From: Bacteroidales bacterium | GTDB lineage: Bacteria; Bacteroidota; Bacteroidia; Bacteroidales; F082 | DNA length: 55,790 bases | Reading direction: 5' to 3' | NCBI GenBank assembly: GCA_017428285.1 | Contig: JAFRRE010000120.1 | Span: 1-55,790 of the forward strand | In this document: positions 7,071 to 15,841 of the stretch, in pieces | Numbering within the stretch: position 1 is the stretch's first letter | Layout: every line of letters starts with the position of its first letter | Position numbers and translations under genes: made by a program | The notes under the pieces: model-generated | Database searches by the model: none | Told to the model about the DNA's origin: nothing | Seen by the model: only the letters and a program-made list of their open reading frames with translations

Positions 7071-9848
7071 CTACCCACACTTGGAATACCCACAATTGCG
7101 GCAGTGCTTGCAGCCGTCCTCGAAGACGAGCTTTTCACCACAAGTGGGGCATTTCTCTTTCTCGTCAACCATGCCATCGGGCACATATTTCTTCAAAGCG
7201 CGCGCGATGCCATTCTTCCAAGTGTTGATGCTTTCTTCCTCTACATTCAAATTCTGTACCAATTCAATCACATATTGGATGGGCATGCCGTGGCGCAAGA
7301 TGCCAGAGATGAGTTTGGCGTAGTTCCAGTATTCCTTGTTGAATGAGCGTGACAAACCTTGCATCATCACTTCATAACCGTCCTTGTCAGTATAGCGGAA
7401 GTCATAACGCGAAGTCTCTCCTTTGATTTTCTCCTTGATGATGACACCCTTCTCGATGTAAGGCGGTAGGAAGAAGTCTTCGGCCTTACCCAAGAAGATT
7501 TCGTATGGCTTTCCATGGAGTTTGCCGACGAAGGCAATCCATTTCTCGTAGTTGTTCTGGAAGCGCACCACATCGCATTCCAACTCTTTCGGACGCGGAG
7601 GGGCCGAGTTTTCATGGATGTCGTCAGGTCGGCCGTTGTCTTTGGTATCATTTGAGGTCCCTGAGTTTGTCGAAGGGCCGTCTTTCTTTTCATCTTTGGA
7701 GACCAGCACGCCGTCGCGCGAGCCGTCACGATAGATGGTCATGCCTTTGCAACCGCTCTCCCAAGCGGTCATATAGATTTGGCTGACCAGTTCTTCCGTG
7801 GTTTCCTTTGGAACATTGACCGTCACGCTGATGCTGTGGTCAACCCATTTCTGCATCGAGCCTTGCATCTTCACCTTGTTCACCCAGTCAATGTCGTTGG
7901 CCGTGGCTTTGTAGTAGGGTGATTTTGCGATGACGGCGTTGAGTTTTTCATCGTCGTATTTCAACACTTCTTCGACATTGTAGCCATTCACCTCAAGCCA
8001 AGTGATGAACTTGTGGTGGAACACATTGTATTCCTCGAACGAGTTACCTGTCACATCGGTGAAGGTGACATGGACATCCTTGTCGTTGGGGTTCACTTTA
8101 CGGCGGCGTTTGTAAGCCACCATGAAGACTGGTTCAATGCCTGAGGTGGTTTGGGTGCAAATGCTGACTGTACCTGTAGGGGCGATGGTCAGCATGGCGA
8201 TGTTGCGGCGACCCACACGGCACATCTTTTGGTAGAGGTCTTCATCCAAAGCGCGCAGACGCTTGATGAAGGGGTTGTTCTCTTCGCGTTTGGCATCGAA
8301 CATCGGGAACTTGCCGCGTTCTTCAGCCAAGTTGACCGAAGATTTGTAGGCGTTGTAGGCCAAAAGCTTTTGTATCTCTGTCGAGAAAGCAATAGCCTCG
8401 TCGGAGGCATAGCGCTTGCCCAGGGCAGCAAGCATGTCGCCTTCGGCAGTGATGCCGATACCCGTGCGACGACCTTGCAGGCACTTGGCCTTGATGTTTT
8501 TCCAGAGGTTGGCTTCGGTGCGTTTCACTTCGTCGTCTTCGGGGTCGGCAGCGATTTTGGCCAGAATACCGTCCACCTTCTCGATTTCAAGGTCAACGAT
8601 ATCATCCATCATACGCTGGGCGATGGCCACATGCTTTGAGAAAAGCTGATGGTTGAATCTTGCCTCGGGTGTGAACGGGTGCTCGACATAACTATAAAGG
8701 TTGATGGCCAAAAGGCGGCAGCTGTCGTAAGCACAAAGCGGAATCTCGCCACAGGGATTGGTGCTCAAGGTCTTGAAACCAAGGTCGGCATAGCAGTCGG
8801 GGATGGACTCGCGGATGATGGTGTCCCAGAACATCACGCCGGGCTCGGCCGACTGCCAAGCATTGTGGATGATTTTGTTCCACAAGGCGCGTGCGTCAAT
8901 TTCCTTGGTGTATTTTGGGTTGGGTGAATCGATAGGATATTGCTGAACGAACGGCTTGTTCTCTTTGACGCATTGCATGAACTCATCAGTGAGCCGCACC
9001 GAGATGTTGGCGTTGGTGATTCGGCCTTGAGTCATTTTTGCATCGATGAAGGCTTCTGAATCGGGGTGCTTGATACTGATGGTCATCATCAGGGCACCGC
9101 GACGGCCGTCTTGGGCGACTTCCTTTGTGGAATTGGAAAAGCGCTCCATGAAAGGCACCACACCAGTGGAGGTGAGGGCGCAATTCTTCACGGGGCTGCC
9201 GGAAGGACGGAGGTGTGATAGGTCGTGACCCACGCCACCACGGCGTTTCATCAGCTGCACCTGTTCCTGGTCGGTCTTCATGATGCCGCCATACGAGTCA
9301 GAGTCGCCGTTGTTGCCAATGACAAAGCAGTTCGATAGCGATGAGATTTGGAAGTCGTTGCCGATGCCCGTCATGGGGCTGCCTTGGGGCACGATGTAAC
9401 GGAAGTCTTTCAGCACCTCATAAATCTCCTCTTCCTTCATCGGGTTGGGGTAGCGGCGCTCGATGCGGGCAATCTCGCGTGCGATGCGGTGATGCATGTC
9501 ATCAGGAGTGAGCTCGTAGATGTTGCCGTCGCTATCCTTGAGCGCGTATTTGTTTGCCCAAACATCACCAGCCAATGCGTCACCATGGAAGTACTCCTTG
9601 GCGGCAGCCTTCACTTCCTCAATGGGATAGGCATGATATTCGACCTTTGCGGCTTCATCATTTTTCGGCTCTTTTTCAACCACCTGAACTTCATCCTGAC
9701 TTTCGATCTGCTCGGCCGCGAAAGTGGTGTTTTTCCGCGACTCTATAATCTTGTCGTAAGGGTGAACTTCAACTTGGGGCTCTTGAGCTTCATTTAAGCC
9801 ACTAAACAGGTCTCCATCCAATTCCAATTGCGTATGGTTTGATTGCAT
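7071..9848 (-). CDS. nrdJ: Adenosylcobalamin-dependent ribonucleotide reductase (class II)
   Basis: 925 residues. It makes deoxyribonucleotides from ribonucleoside diphosphates using a B12-generated radical, so it needs no oxygen and no NrdB subunit; none is adjacent. Visible: LSNCF with active-site C174, the NPCGE motif with C366 and E368, and the TAPTGTVSICTQTTSGIEPVF strand near the barrel end. A C-terminal zinc-ribbon-like tail (CPTCGEKL, CKHCRNCGYSKCG) probably carries the redox cysteines. The acidic N-terminal 90 residues look like a linker. Odd: residues 724-731 (GPSTNSGT) come from a family B repeat in the linker before the TSCPD-like C-terminal domain. No cobalamin riboswitch is visible upstream. 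Confidence 0.95.
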   Translation of the reverse strand: MQSNHTQLELDGDLFSGLNEAQEPQVEVHPYDKIIESRKNTTFAAEQIESQDEVQVVEKEPKNDEAAKVEYHAYPIEEVKAAAKEYFHGDALAGDVWANKYALKDSDGNIYELTPDDMHHRIAREIARIERRYPNPMKEEEIYEVLKDFRYIVPQGSPMTGIGNDFQISSLSNCFVIGNNGDSDSYGGIMKTDQEQVQLMKRRGGVGHDLSHLRPSGSPVKNCALTSTGVVPFMERFSNSTKEVAQDGRRGALMMTISIKHPDSEAFIDAKMTQGRITNANISVRLTDEFMQCVKENKPFVQQYPIDSPNPKYTKEIDARALWNKIIHNAWQSAEPGVMFWDTIIRESIPDCYADLGFKTLSTNPCGEIPLCAYDSCRLLAINLYSYVEHPFTPEARFNHQLFSKHVAIAQRMMDDIVDLEIEKVDGILAKIAADPEDDEVKRTEANLWKNIKAKCLQGRRTGIGITAEGDMLAALGKRYASDEAIAFSTEIQKLLAYNAYKSSVNLAEERGKFPMFDAKREENNPFIKRLRALDEDLYQKMCRVGRRNIAMLTIAPTGTVSICTQTTSGIEPVFMVAYKRRRKVNPNDKDVHVTFTDVTGNSFEEYNVFHHKFITWLEVNGYNVEEVLKYDDEKLNAVIAKSPYYKATANDIDWVNKVKMQGSMQKWVDHSISVTVNVPKETTEELVSQIYMTAWESGCKGMTIYRDGSRDGVLVSKDEKKDGPSTNSGTSNDTKDNGRPDDIHENSAPPRPKELECDVVRFQNNYEKWIAFVGKLHGKPYEIFLGKAEDFFLPPYIEKGVIIKEKIKGETSRYDFRYTDKDGYEVMMQGLSRSFNKEYWNYAKLISGILRHGMPIQYVIELVQNLNVEEESINTWKNGIARALKKYVPDGMVDEKEKCPTCGEKLVFEDGCKHCRNCGYSKCG
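7656..7679. repeat. Family B hairpin, in frame in nrdJ
   Basis: GGTCC and GGGCC arms around CTGAGTTTGTCGAA. On the coding strand it reads GPSTNSGT, the same frame as the copy in the M14 gene (GPSTGSGT). Confidence 0.75.
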
Positions 9849-9912
9849 CTTTTTGGTTTTTAAACTCTTATGGGCAAAACAATGGCGTTTTTTCTGACGC
9901 TCGTTCAGTTTG

Positions 9913-9920
9913 CGAAATTA
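9913..9920 (-). promoter_or_regulatory. Possible -7 box of nrdJ (TAATTTCG)
   Basis: Minus-strand TAATTTCGC, one base off TAnnTTTG, about 65 bp before the nrdJ ATG. The same TAATTTCGC variant precedes the exosortase-like gene. Confidence 0.45.
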
Positions 9921-9970
9921 AGAAAGAAGCGGATATGTCGCTCTAAAAAATCGACTTTTTAAAGCGTATT

Positions 9971-9993
9971 TTATCAACAATGCATGTTGATAA
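9971..9993. promoter_or_regulatory. Inverted pair of DnaA-box-like 9-mers upstream of nrdJ
   Basis: TTATCAACA and TGTTGATAA are exact inverted copies separated by five bases. Each is one base from the DnaA consensus TTATCCACA. It lies 50 bp beyond the putative nrdJ -7 box. It may be an operator, or a weak terminator hairpin after the ROK gene. Confidence 0.4.
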
Positions 9994-10049
9994 GTTTTTT
10001 GGTTTTGATAGTCAAAAGGATATAAAAAAGTGAAATAATTTGGCACGCT

Positions 10050-10077
10050 GTAGAGACGCGCCATGGCGCGTCTCTAC
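10050..10077. repeat. Family A palindrome after ROK kinase gene
   Basis: Perfect palindrome with tips GTAGAGACG and CGTCTCTAC and core CGCCATGGCG, extendable by CT/AG on each side. It begins 10 bp past the end of the ROK gene and could serve as its terminator. Confidence 0.88.
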
Positions 10078-10086
10078 AGTAGGTTG

Positions 10087-11184
10087 TCATTTTTTCAGCT
10101 GTTCCATGGCAAAGGCATACGCGCCAATGGCCACTGCTGATGATGTGCCGAGCTTGGTGACGCCCACGCCGACGCACTTGGTGGGGTCGTACCAAACTTC
10201 TTGGTTGCTGAACGGTACCTTGATCATCTTGCCCGACTTTTCGGTGAAGCGAATCATGTCCTGTGCATCCATTAGGTTATAAGCTTCGGTCTCCATTCGA
10301 CTAAATGAGTGACCGTCCTTGAGGCCGGTAAAGGGCTCGTTCATCTTTTTGATCAGCATGGGCATGAAGACAGGCCAAGCTCCTGACAAACCACCGCCGA
10401 TGACGATGATGCCATCGATGAGCGAAATGGCGTTGGCCAACACGTCGGCCAAGGCTGTGGCCATTTCATTCCACGACTTCAAGGCTGCTTCCTTGTCGCC
10501 AGGCAGCTGTCCCATGGCTATCTTGTAAATGTCGTAGGGATGCGGTGTTTTGTCGAACTCGATGCCAGCTTCTCGGCCATACACGCGGCGCACGGCCCGG
10601 ATGCTGATGCTGTCTTCGGCACTGGTGGTGGGGTAGAGCGGGTTGCGGTGACGGTTGATTTCACCGCCTGCCGAGTTGTCGCCGTTGAGCAACACCTTAT
10701 TAATAACTATGCCGCCGCCAAAACCCGTGCCGATGGTGACACCTAACAGGTTCTTGTAGCGTTTTGGGTTGCGTTGCTGCTCAAGCAGTTTGTTCACTTC
10801 GGGCAGCAAGCCGTTTAGGGCTTCGCCGTAGGCAAATAGGTCGCCGTCGTTGTTGATGTAGACGGGCACTTGGAATTCGTTCTCAAGCATGGCTTTCAGT
10901 GGTACTCCGCCATGGAAAGTGGGCAGGTTCTCCAAGTCGCCGATGATGCCGTTGGGATAATCGGCAGGACCAGGGAAGCAGAAGCTGATGGCTGCTGCCT
11001 TGGCACCACAACGAGTCTCACATTCATGGAAACCCGTGATGAGTTTTTGAAGCACTTCCTCCAACGTGGGAGCTGCCGAAGGAATGGTGAAAGGTTCGAT
11101 GATTTCGTGCCAGTCTTGCACGGCCGAGAACTTGAAGCCTGTGCCGCCAGCGTCGAGGATAAAGATAACAGGAGAACTATTCAT
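10087..11184 (-). CDS. ROK family sugar kinase / glucokinase-like
   Basis: 365 residues. The N-terminal phosphate-binding motif ILDAGGTGFKFSAV, the sugar-site stretch INNDGDLFAYGEA, and GVTIGTGFGGGIVIN place it in the ROK (ASKHA) family. It likely phosphorylates a hexose or aminosugar with ATP in the cytosol. The classical ROK zinc motif CxCGxxGCxE is not seen; the corresponding region reads GGEINRHRNPLYP, so substrate choice may differ from Glk or NagK. There is no HTH, so it is a kinase rather than a NagC-type repressor. Its ATG overlaps the end of the exosortase-like gene by 8 bp, implying translational coupling. Confidence 0.85.
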   Translation of the reverse strand: MNSSPVIFILDAGGTGFKFSAVQDWHEIIEPFTIPSAAPTLEEVLQKLITGFHECETRCGAKAAAISFCFPGPADYPNGIIGDLENLPTFHGGVPLKAMLENEFQVPVYINNDGDLFAYGEALNGLLPEVNKLLEQQRNPKRYKNLLGVTIGTGFGGGIVINKVLLNGDNSAGGEINRHRNPLYPTTSAEDSISIRAVRRVYGREAGIEFDKTPHPYDIYKIAMGQLPGDKEAALKSWNEMATALADVLANAISLIDGIIVIGGGLSGAWPVFMPMLIKKMNEPFTGLKDGHSFSRMETEAYNLMDAQDMIRFTEKSGKMIKVPFSNQEVWYDPTKCVGVGVTKLGTSSAVAIGAYAFAMEQLKK

Positions 11185-11806
11185 GTTGTTTGGCTTTTAA
11201 TGACGGATTATAGAATTTTTCCACCCAGAGCACCCACAAGAGGAAGATGATGAGGTAGAAGAACAGTTTAAAGATATAGTCGTGGGCGAGTAGGAAGGTA
11301 TTAATGTCGTTACCGAAAAGGTGGATGTGGATGTTAGGCCATGCAATCTGCATGAGCATGATGCCACAGATACGCACCACGTTGGCCCATTCGATGATGA
11401 CCAGACCAGCAGGAATGTACCACAGTTTGTGTTTCCATGGGCCGGGGAATAGGAGCATGAGGAAGAGCCAGTGCAACCATTGTTTCAAACTGGCACATTC
11501 GGGAGCGATGGTGACAATGGCCAAACCGCCGTCTTTGTTGATGGCGGAAATAATTCGTTGTGGGGCGAAGGTGGTAATGTCAATGCAGAAAATATGGTCG
11601 AGCACCCAACAGGATTGGCTATAGACTAGATTGACAGACCAAAGCATAAGTTTCTCAACCCAATTTCCAACAGGCCAATAGTCTACGGACTGCCAACCCA
11701 AATAGAGATAGTGGAAGCTGATTATCAACACGATAAAAAGCCCCACATTGACTGTGCTACGATTTTTCGGGTTTTTATAATAGGCCTTAATGCGCTCTAG
11801 ATTCAT
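11177..11806 (-). CDS. Exosortase-family membrane protein (XrtF-like)
   Basis: 209 residues with about five hydrophobic segments. The exosortase/archaeosortase triad is recognisable: C104 in APECASLKQW, R145 in NVVRIC and H175 in LLAHDYIFK. The spacing and the small size fit the short exosortases of Bacteroidota. Exosortases cut C-terminal sorting signals in the inner membrane and transfer the protein to an acceptor. No PEP-CTERM-like target is evident in this window; the secreted proteins here carry T9SS tails instead. It overlaps the ROK kinase gene downstream. Family assignment is from motifs only. Confidence 0.75.
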   Translation of the reverse strand: MNLERIKAYYKNPKNRSTVNVGLFIVLIISFHYLYLGWQSVDYWPVGNWVEKLMLWSVNLVYSQSCWVLDHIFCIDITTFAPQRIISAINKDGGLAIVTIAPECASLKQWLHWLFLMLLFPGPWKHKLWYIPAGLVIIEWANVVRICGIMLMQIAWPNIHIHLFGNDINTFLLAHDYIFKLFFYLIIFLLWVLWVEKFYNPSLKAKQHE

Positions 11807-11822
11807 GGAAAGAATTTTGGGG

Positions 11823-11830
11823 CGAAATTA
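11823..11830 (-). promoter_or_regulatory. Possible -7 box of exosortase-ROK operon (TAATTTCG)
   Basis: Minus-strand TAATTTCG 16 bp before the ATG, the same variant as upstream of nrdJ. It is divergent from the mscS promoter. Confidence 0.4.
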
Positions 11831-11850
11831 CGAAATAAATGAATTATCCG

Positions 11851-11858
11851 TACCTTTG
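11851..11858 (+). promoter_or_regulatory. -7 box of mscS
   Basis: TACCTTTG followed by CA, 21 bp before the chosen ATG. This rules out the earlier in-frame ATGs, which lie upstream of it. Confidence 0.75.
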
Positions 11859-11879
11859 CATCTCAAAAATATCGGAAAT

Positions 11880-12788
11880 ATGGAAAACGACAGCATAGTT
11901 ACTCAGGTTTCAGAGACGATACAAGACACTTCCACGCTTGCCACCGTGACCGAAGGCATCCAAAAACTGACCACAACCCCTGTCTCGGAGTGGCTTCCCG
12001 ATTTGGTAAAGACTTATGTTGTCCCCTTGGGACTGAAGATACTCGCCGCTATTGTGGTGCTTCTTTTGGGACGTTGGGTCATCAAACTGATTAAGAAATG
12101 GATGTCTAATGGACTGATGAGCCGTCATGCCGATGCCACCTTGCATAGCTTTTTGTCGAATTTGGTCGCTGTGGTGCTGAATTTCTTTCTCATCATGGCT
12201 ATTGTCGGCATTCTGGGCATTAATACCTCGTCATTGGTAGCCTTGCTGGCCTCTGCTGGATTGGCAGTGGGCATGTCGTTGGGTGGCACATTGCAGAATT
12301 TTGCCGGTGGCGTGCTGATTGTTTTGTTTCGACCTTTCAAGGTGGGCGACTTTATTTCAGCTCAGGGTATGGAAGGCATTGTGAACGAAATACAAATCTT
12401 CAATACGCATTTGTTGACAACCGATAACAAAGAGGTGATTTTGCCAAATGGAGCCCTTGCCACAGGTGTGATGACGGTCTTTTCGAAACAGGATACGCGT
12501 CGTGTTGATTGGGTGTTCTCCATTGCCTACGGCGATGATTACGACAAGGCAAAGACCGTGTTGCGACAGCTGTTGGACGAGGATCAGCGAGTTCTGAAGT
12601 CGCCCGAACCTTTTATCGAATTAGGTAAACTCAACAGCAGTTCAGTTGATATCACGGTGCGTGCATGGGTTAAATCGGCGGATTATTGGCCTGTGTATTT
12701 CAGCATGAACGAAAAGGTTTACAAGACTTTTGCCAGGGAAGGCCTGAACGTTCCGTTCCCACAGATGGATGTTCATATGAAGAGTTGA
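11880..12788 (+). CDS. mscS: Small-conductance mechanosensitive channel (MscS)
   Basis: 302 residues from MENDSIV, set by the promoter at 11851. It is an inner-membrane channel that opens under tension to release solutes on osmotic downshock. Three membrane segments are seen (near residues 45-67, 83-108 and 112-135). The pore-lining helix has the Gly/Ala-rich pattern ALLASAGLAVGMSLGGTLQNFAGG, followed by the hallmark FRPFKVGDFI and the beta domain (GIVNEIQIFNT, ILPNGAL). The cytoplasmic C-domain ends VPFPQMDVHMK. Length matches E. coli MscS (286). It is monocistronic and divergent from the exosortase-ROK operon. Confidence 0.95.
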   Translation: MENDSIVTQVSETIQDTSTLATVTEGIQKLTTTPVSEWLPDLVKTYVVPLGLKILAAIVVLLLGRWVIKLIKKWMSNGLMSRHADATLHSFLSNLVAVVLNFFLIMAIVGILGINTSSLVALLASAGLAVGMSLGGTLQNFAGGVLIVLFRPFKVGDFISAQGMEGIVNEIQIFNTHLLTTDNKEVILPNGALATGVMTVFSKQDTRRVDWVFSIAYGDDYDKAKTVLRQLLDEDQRVLKSPEPFIELGKLNSSSVDITVRAWVKSADYWPVYFSMNEKVYKTFAREGLNVPFPQMDVHMKS

Positions 12789-12842
12789 ACATAGAAAATC
12801 GAAGCAATTACACTTTTTTTGGAACAATTTTTTCAGAAACGC

Positions 12843-12871
12843 TTTGGGTAAAGAAAAAAATTGTATTTTTG
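12843..12871 (+). promoter_or_regulatory. Promoter of rpmB
   Basis: TTTG at 12843 and TATTTTTG at 12864-12871, 17 bp apart, followed by CAG. It resembles the Bacteroidota -33/-7 pair. Confidence 0.65.
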
Positions 12872-12918
12872 CAGCCCGTTAGAAAAAAGACAAGTGTAAA
12901 TAATAAAGGATAAGAGTC

Positions 12919-13161
12919 ATGTCAAAAGTTTGTCAAATTACAGGTAAAAAGGTCATGCACGGCAACAATGTTTCTCACTCCAACAAGAAGACCAAGAGAA
13001 CGTTTGAACCGAATCTGAAAATCAAGAAGTTCTATGTTCCGGAATGGGATGAATGGATTGTGCTGAAGGTTTCAGCCGCTGGCATGCGTACCATCAACAA
13101 GAAGGGTATCTACCAAGCCATCTTGGATGCTTCTGCAGAGGGTAACCTTGAGCGTTGGTAA
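12919..13161 (+). CDS. rpmB: 50S ribosomal protein L28
   Basis: 80 residues. The N-terminal MSKVCQITGKKVMHGNNVSHSNKKTKR and the RTFEPNLKIKKFYVPEW stretch are hallmarks of bL28. The sequence has CxxTGK but no second CxxC pair, the non-zinc form. It has its own promoter and an intrinsic terminator 27 bp after the stop, so it is a single-gene unit; rpmG, often next to rpmB in this phylum, is absent here. Confidence 0.97.
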   Translation: MSKVCQITGKKVMHGNNVSHSNKKTKRTFEPNLKIKKFYVPEWDEWIVLKVSAAGMRTINKKGIYQAILDASAEGNLERW

Positions 13162-13188
13162 TTTATTGCCAATGTGAACCATATCAGA

Positions 13189-13218
13189 GCTGCTGTGCCT
13201 TGCGCAGCGGCTTTTTTT
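13189..13218 (+). terminator. Terminator of rpmB
   Basis: GCTGCTGTGC and GCGCAGCGGC pair (two G-U) around a three-base loop, followed by seven T. Confidence 0.88.
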
Positions 13219-13280
13219 GTTTGATTAGGCCAATTCCCTTCTGACAGATAATATTTCCCGATATTTTCAGTTATCTATTC

Positions 13281-15803
13281 ATGCGAGCGAAGTTCATCCT
13301 CATAGCATTCTTGTTGTCATCTCTGTTTGCCACGGCACAACAGCTGCCGACGGCTACGGTATACGGCAAGGTGATTGACGAGCAGGGCCATCCCATCGAG
13401 ATGGCCAATGTGGTGGTACCCGAGCTTTTGGTGGGCTACACGACCAACTCGCGAGGCTACTATGAGTTGTCGTTGTTGTCGGATTCCACTTGGACCATCC
13501 ATTTCTCGTTCATCGGCTATGAGCAGAAACAAGCTACGGTGCGACTGAAACAAGGCGAAAAACGAAAGCTCGACATGGTGTTGCATTCCACTGCTACAGT
13601 GCTTCCCGACGCCGTCATCAGTGACCGCGGCACCGAGGCCTCAAGCTTGACGCGTCTTGATGCCAAACAGGCCACCATGCTGCCTACGATGGGCGGAGGA
13701 GTGGAAACGTTGATCAAGACCTTACCGGGCGTGGTGTCGAACAATGAATTGAGTTCCCAATACCGCGTGCGTGGCGGCAATTTCGATGAGAACCTGATTT
13801 ATGTGAACGGCATCGAAATCTACCGTCCTTTCCTTATCGGGTCGGGACAGCAGGAGGGATTGAGTTTTGTCAACTCGCAGTTGGTCAACAACATCGAATT
13901 CTCGGCAGGTGGCTTCGCAGCCGAATATGGCGACAAGATGTCATCGGTGCTTGATGTGACTTATAAAACGCCTAAGGAAATCGCTGGCTCGTTGAGCTTG
14001 AGCCTTTTAGGCGCTGAAGCGCATGTGGAAGGCGCGACAAAAAACGAGAAATTCAGCTATTTGGTTGGGGCACGCTACAAAAACACGGCTTTGGCATTGG
14101 GTATGATGAACACCAAAGGCGACTACAAGCCCAATTTCACCGATGCACAAGCCTTGTTCAACTACCGGTTCAATGAGAAATGGGATTTGTCGTTTTTGGG
14201 CTATTATTCCAAGAACCGTTACATGTTGATTCCCCAAAATGCAAAAATCAACTTCGGTACCATTGACGTACCGCTGCAACTGAATGTGTATTTCAGCGGT
14301 CAAGAGATTGATGACTATACAACGGGCTTAGGCGCGTTTACCTTGTCGTACAAACCCAATAAGGACTTGAACCTGAAATGGATTGCTTCGGCTTATTCTG
14401 CTTATGAAACTGAGACCTTCGATATCCGAGAGCAATATTTTTTCGGTGTGCGCAACACCTCTCTCGGCTCCGAAGAGTTTGGTGAGGTGATTGAAAACCA
14501 CGAGGTGGGAACGCTTACCAAACATGCTCGTAACGGCTTCTATGCCCAAGTTTATAATCTCGACCATAAAGGTCTCTACGCTTTCGACAACAGCTTGCTG
14601 AAATGGGGCTTGCGCTTCCAACATCAGGACATCGATGATGTGGTGGATGAATGGCAGATAATGGACTCGGCAGGTTATACTCTGCCCCATGTCCTTGATG
14701 TGATCGGTAGCTATCCTGACGTATTGCCTGAGATTGGGATGGACTATGTTCATAAATCCCACAATTTGCTCTCTGTCAACAATCTTGATGGTTTTGTGCA
14801 GAACTCTTGGACAATTCCATACAAAGAAGAAGGTGAGTTTGTCATTACGGGCGGTTTGAGGGCCAATTACTGGGGCTATAATAATAAGGTATATGTCAGT
14901 CCGAGGGCTGGTATTGCTTATAAGCCTGAGAATGAGAAGAATGAGACGGTGTATCGTTTGTCGGGCGGTGTCTATAACCAAACACCATTCTATCGAGAAA
15001 TTCGAAACCGCGATGGCAGTCTCTTTAAAGATGCTAAGGTGCAGCAGTCCTATCAGATTGTGGCAGGCAACGATTTCAAGTTCCGAGCCTTCAATCGACC
15101 TTTCATCCTGACCTCGGAATTGTATTTCAAGTGGTTCACTCATGTCATTCCTTATGACATCGACAACGTGCGCATCCGTTATTATGCCGACCAATCGGCA
15201 AGAGCGTACGCAACGGGTCTTGATTTTAAGGTGAATGGAGAGTTTGTGAAAGGCGTCGACAGTTGGGCGAGCCTATCCATTATGCAGACTAAGGAGGATA
15301 TCCGTGGCGACTATTTTCTGGTGGATTTCGAAGGGAATCAACTGCCATTCTATAATCATACCGATGACCAAGTGGCTGATACTGTTGCATTGGGTTGGCA
15401 TTACCGTCCTTCCCATCAGTTGGTCAATTTCTCACTGTTTTTCCAAGATTACATTCCCAATGCCCCGACATGGCGTGTCAATATGACCTTGACCTTTGGT
15501 ATGGGCATGCCCGTCAATGAAAATAGTTCGGATTTCTATTTTCCTTCAAACCGCTATCCAGCCTATCGCCGTGTCGACATCGGCTTCAGCAAGCAGCTCA
15601 TCAGCGAGGCCAGCAGTTTTAGCAAGGGCAATCCGTTGAGGTATGTAAGGAATATGTTCGTTAGCGTCGATGTCTTCAATCTATTAGACATTCCCAATGT
15701 CGTTTCCTACAATTGGGTGAAATATATCGACAACATTCAGTATCCTGCCCCGAATTATTTGACACCACGTTACGTCAACGTGAAGTTGGTGATGGAGTTT
15801 TAA
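13281..15803 (+). CDS. TonB-dependent outer membrane receptor with carboxypeptidase-like domain
   Basis: 840 residues. Signal peptide (FILIAFLLSSLFATAQ), then a CarboxypepD-reg-like domain (ATVYGKVIDEQGHPIEMANVVVP, residues 25-105). A plug domain follows (ETLIKTLPGVVSNNELSSQYRVRGGNFDENLIYVNGIEIYRP, about 130-220), then a long beta-barrel ending in an aromatic residue (VKLVMEF). It resembles SusC/FecA-type importers but has no SusD partner and no TonB/ExbB nearby, so the ligand is unknown. A strong bidirectional terminator lies at its end. It stands alone between rpmB and the convergent peptidase pair. Confidence 0.92.
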   Translation: MRAKFILIAFLLSSLFATAQQLPTATVYGKVIDEQGHPIEMANVVVPELLVGYTTNSRGYYELSLLSDSTWTIHFSFIGYEQKQATVRLKQGEKRKLDMVLHSTATVLPDAVISDRGTEASSLTRLDAKQATMLPTMGGGVETLIKTLPGVVSNNELSSQYRVRGGNFDENLIYVNGIEIYRPFLIGSGQQEGLSFVNSQLVNNIEFSAGGFAAEYGDKMSSVLDVTYKTPKEIAGSLSLSLLGAEAHVEGATKNEKFSYLVGARYKNTALALGMMNTKGDYKPNFTDAQALFNYRFNEKWDLSFLGYYSKNRYMLIPQNAKINFGTIDVPLQLNVYFSGQEIDDYTTGLGAFTLSYKPNKDLNLKWIASAYSAYETETFDIREQYFFGVRNTSLGSEEFGEVIENHEVGTLTKHARNGFYAQVYNLDHKGLYAFDNSLLKWGLRFQHQDIDDVVDEWQIMDSAGYTLPHVLDVIGSYPDVLPEIGMDYVHKSHNLLSVNNLDGFVQNSWTIPYKEEGEFVITGGLRANYWGYNNKVYVSPRAGIAYKPENEKNETVYRLSGGVYNQTPFYREIRNRDGSLFKDAKVQQSYQIVAGNDFKFRAFNRPFILTSELYFKWFTHVIPYDIDNVRIRYYADQSARAYATGLDFKVNGEFVKGVDSWASLSIMQTKEDIRGDYFLVDFEGNQLPFYNHTDDQVADTVALGWHYRPSHQLVNFSLFFQDYIPNAPTWRVNMTLTFGMGMPVNENSSDFYFPSNRYPAYRRVDIGFSKQLISEASSFSKGNPLRYVRNMFVSVDVFNLLDIPNVVSYNWVKYIDNIQYPAPNYLTPRYVNVKLVMEF

Positions 15804-15841
15804 AATGGAAAAAGCGAGGCAACGCCTCGCTTTTTCCATTT
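15803..15841. terminator. Bidirectional terminator, receptor / peptidase
   Basis: Perfect 18-bp stem (AAATGGAAAAAGCGAGGC and its complement) with loop AAC, T-rich on both strands. It overlaps the stop codons of both converging genes. Confidence 0.92.

Noticed and set aside
9849..10086. Cobalamin riboswitch upstream of the B12-dependent reductase
   Set aside because: No B12-box or compact multi-stem leader is seen in the 65-base leader or beyond it.
14328..15194. 288-codon open frame antisense to the TonB-dependent receptor
   Set aside because: Lies wholly inside the receptor gene; composition is that of a shadow frame.
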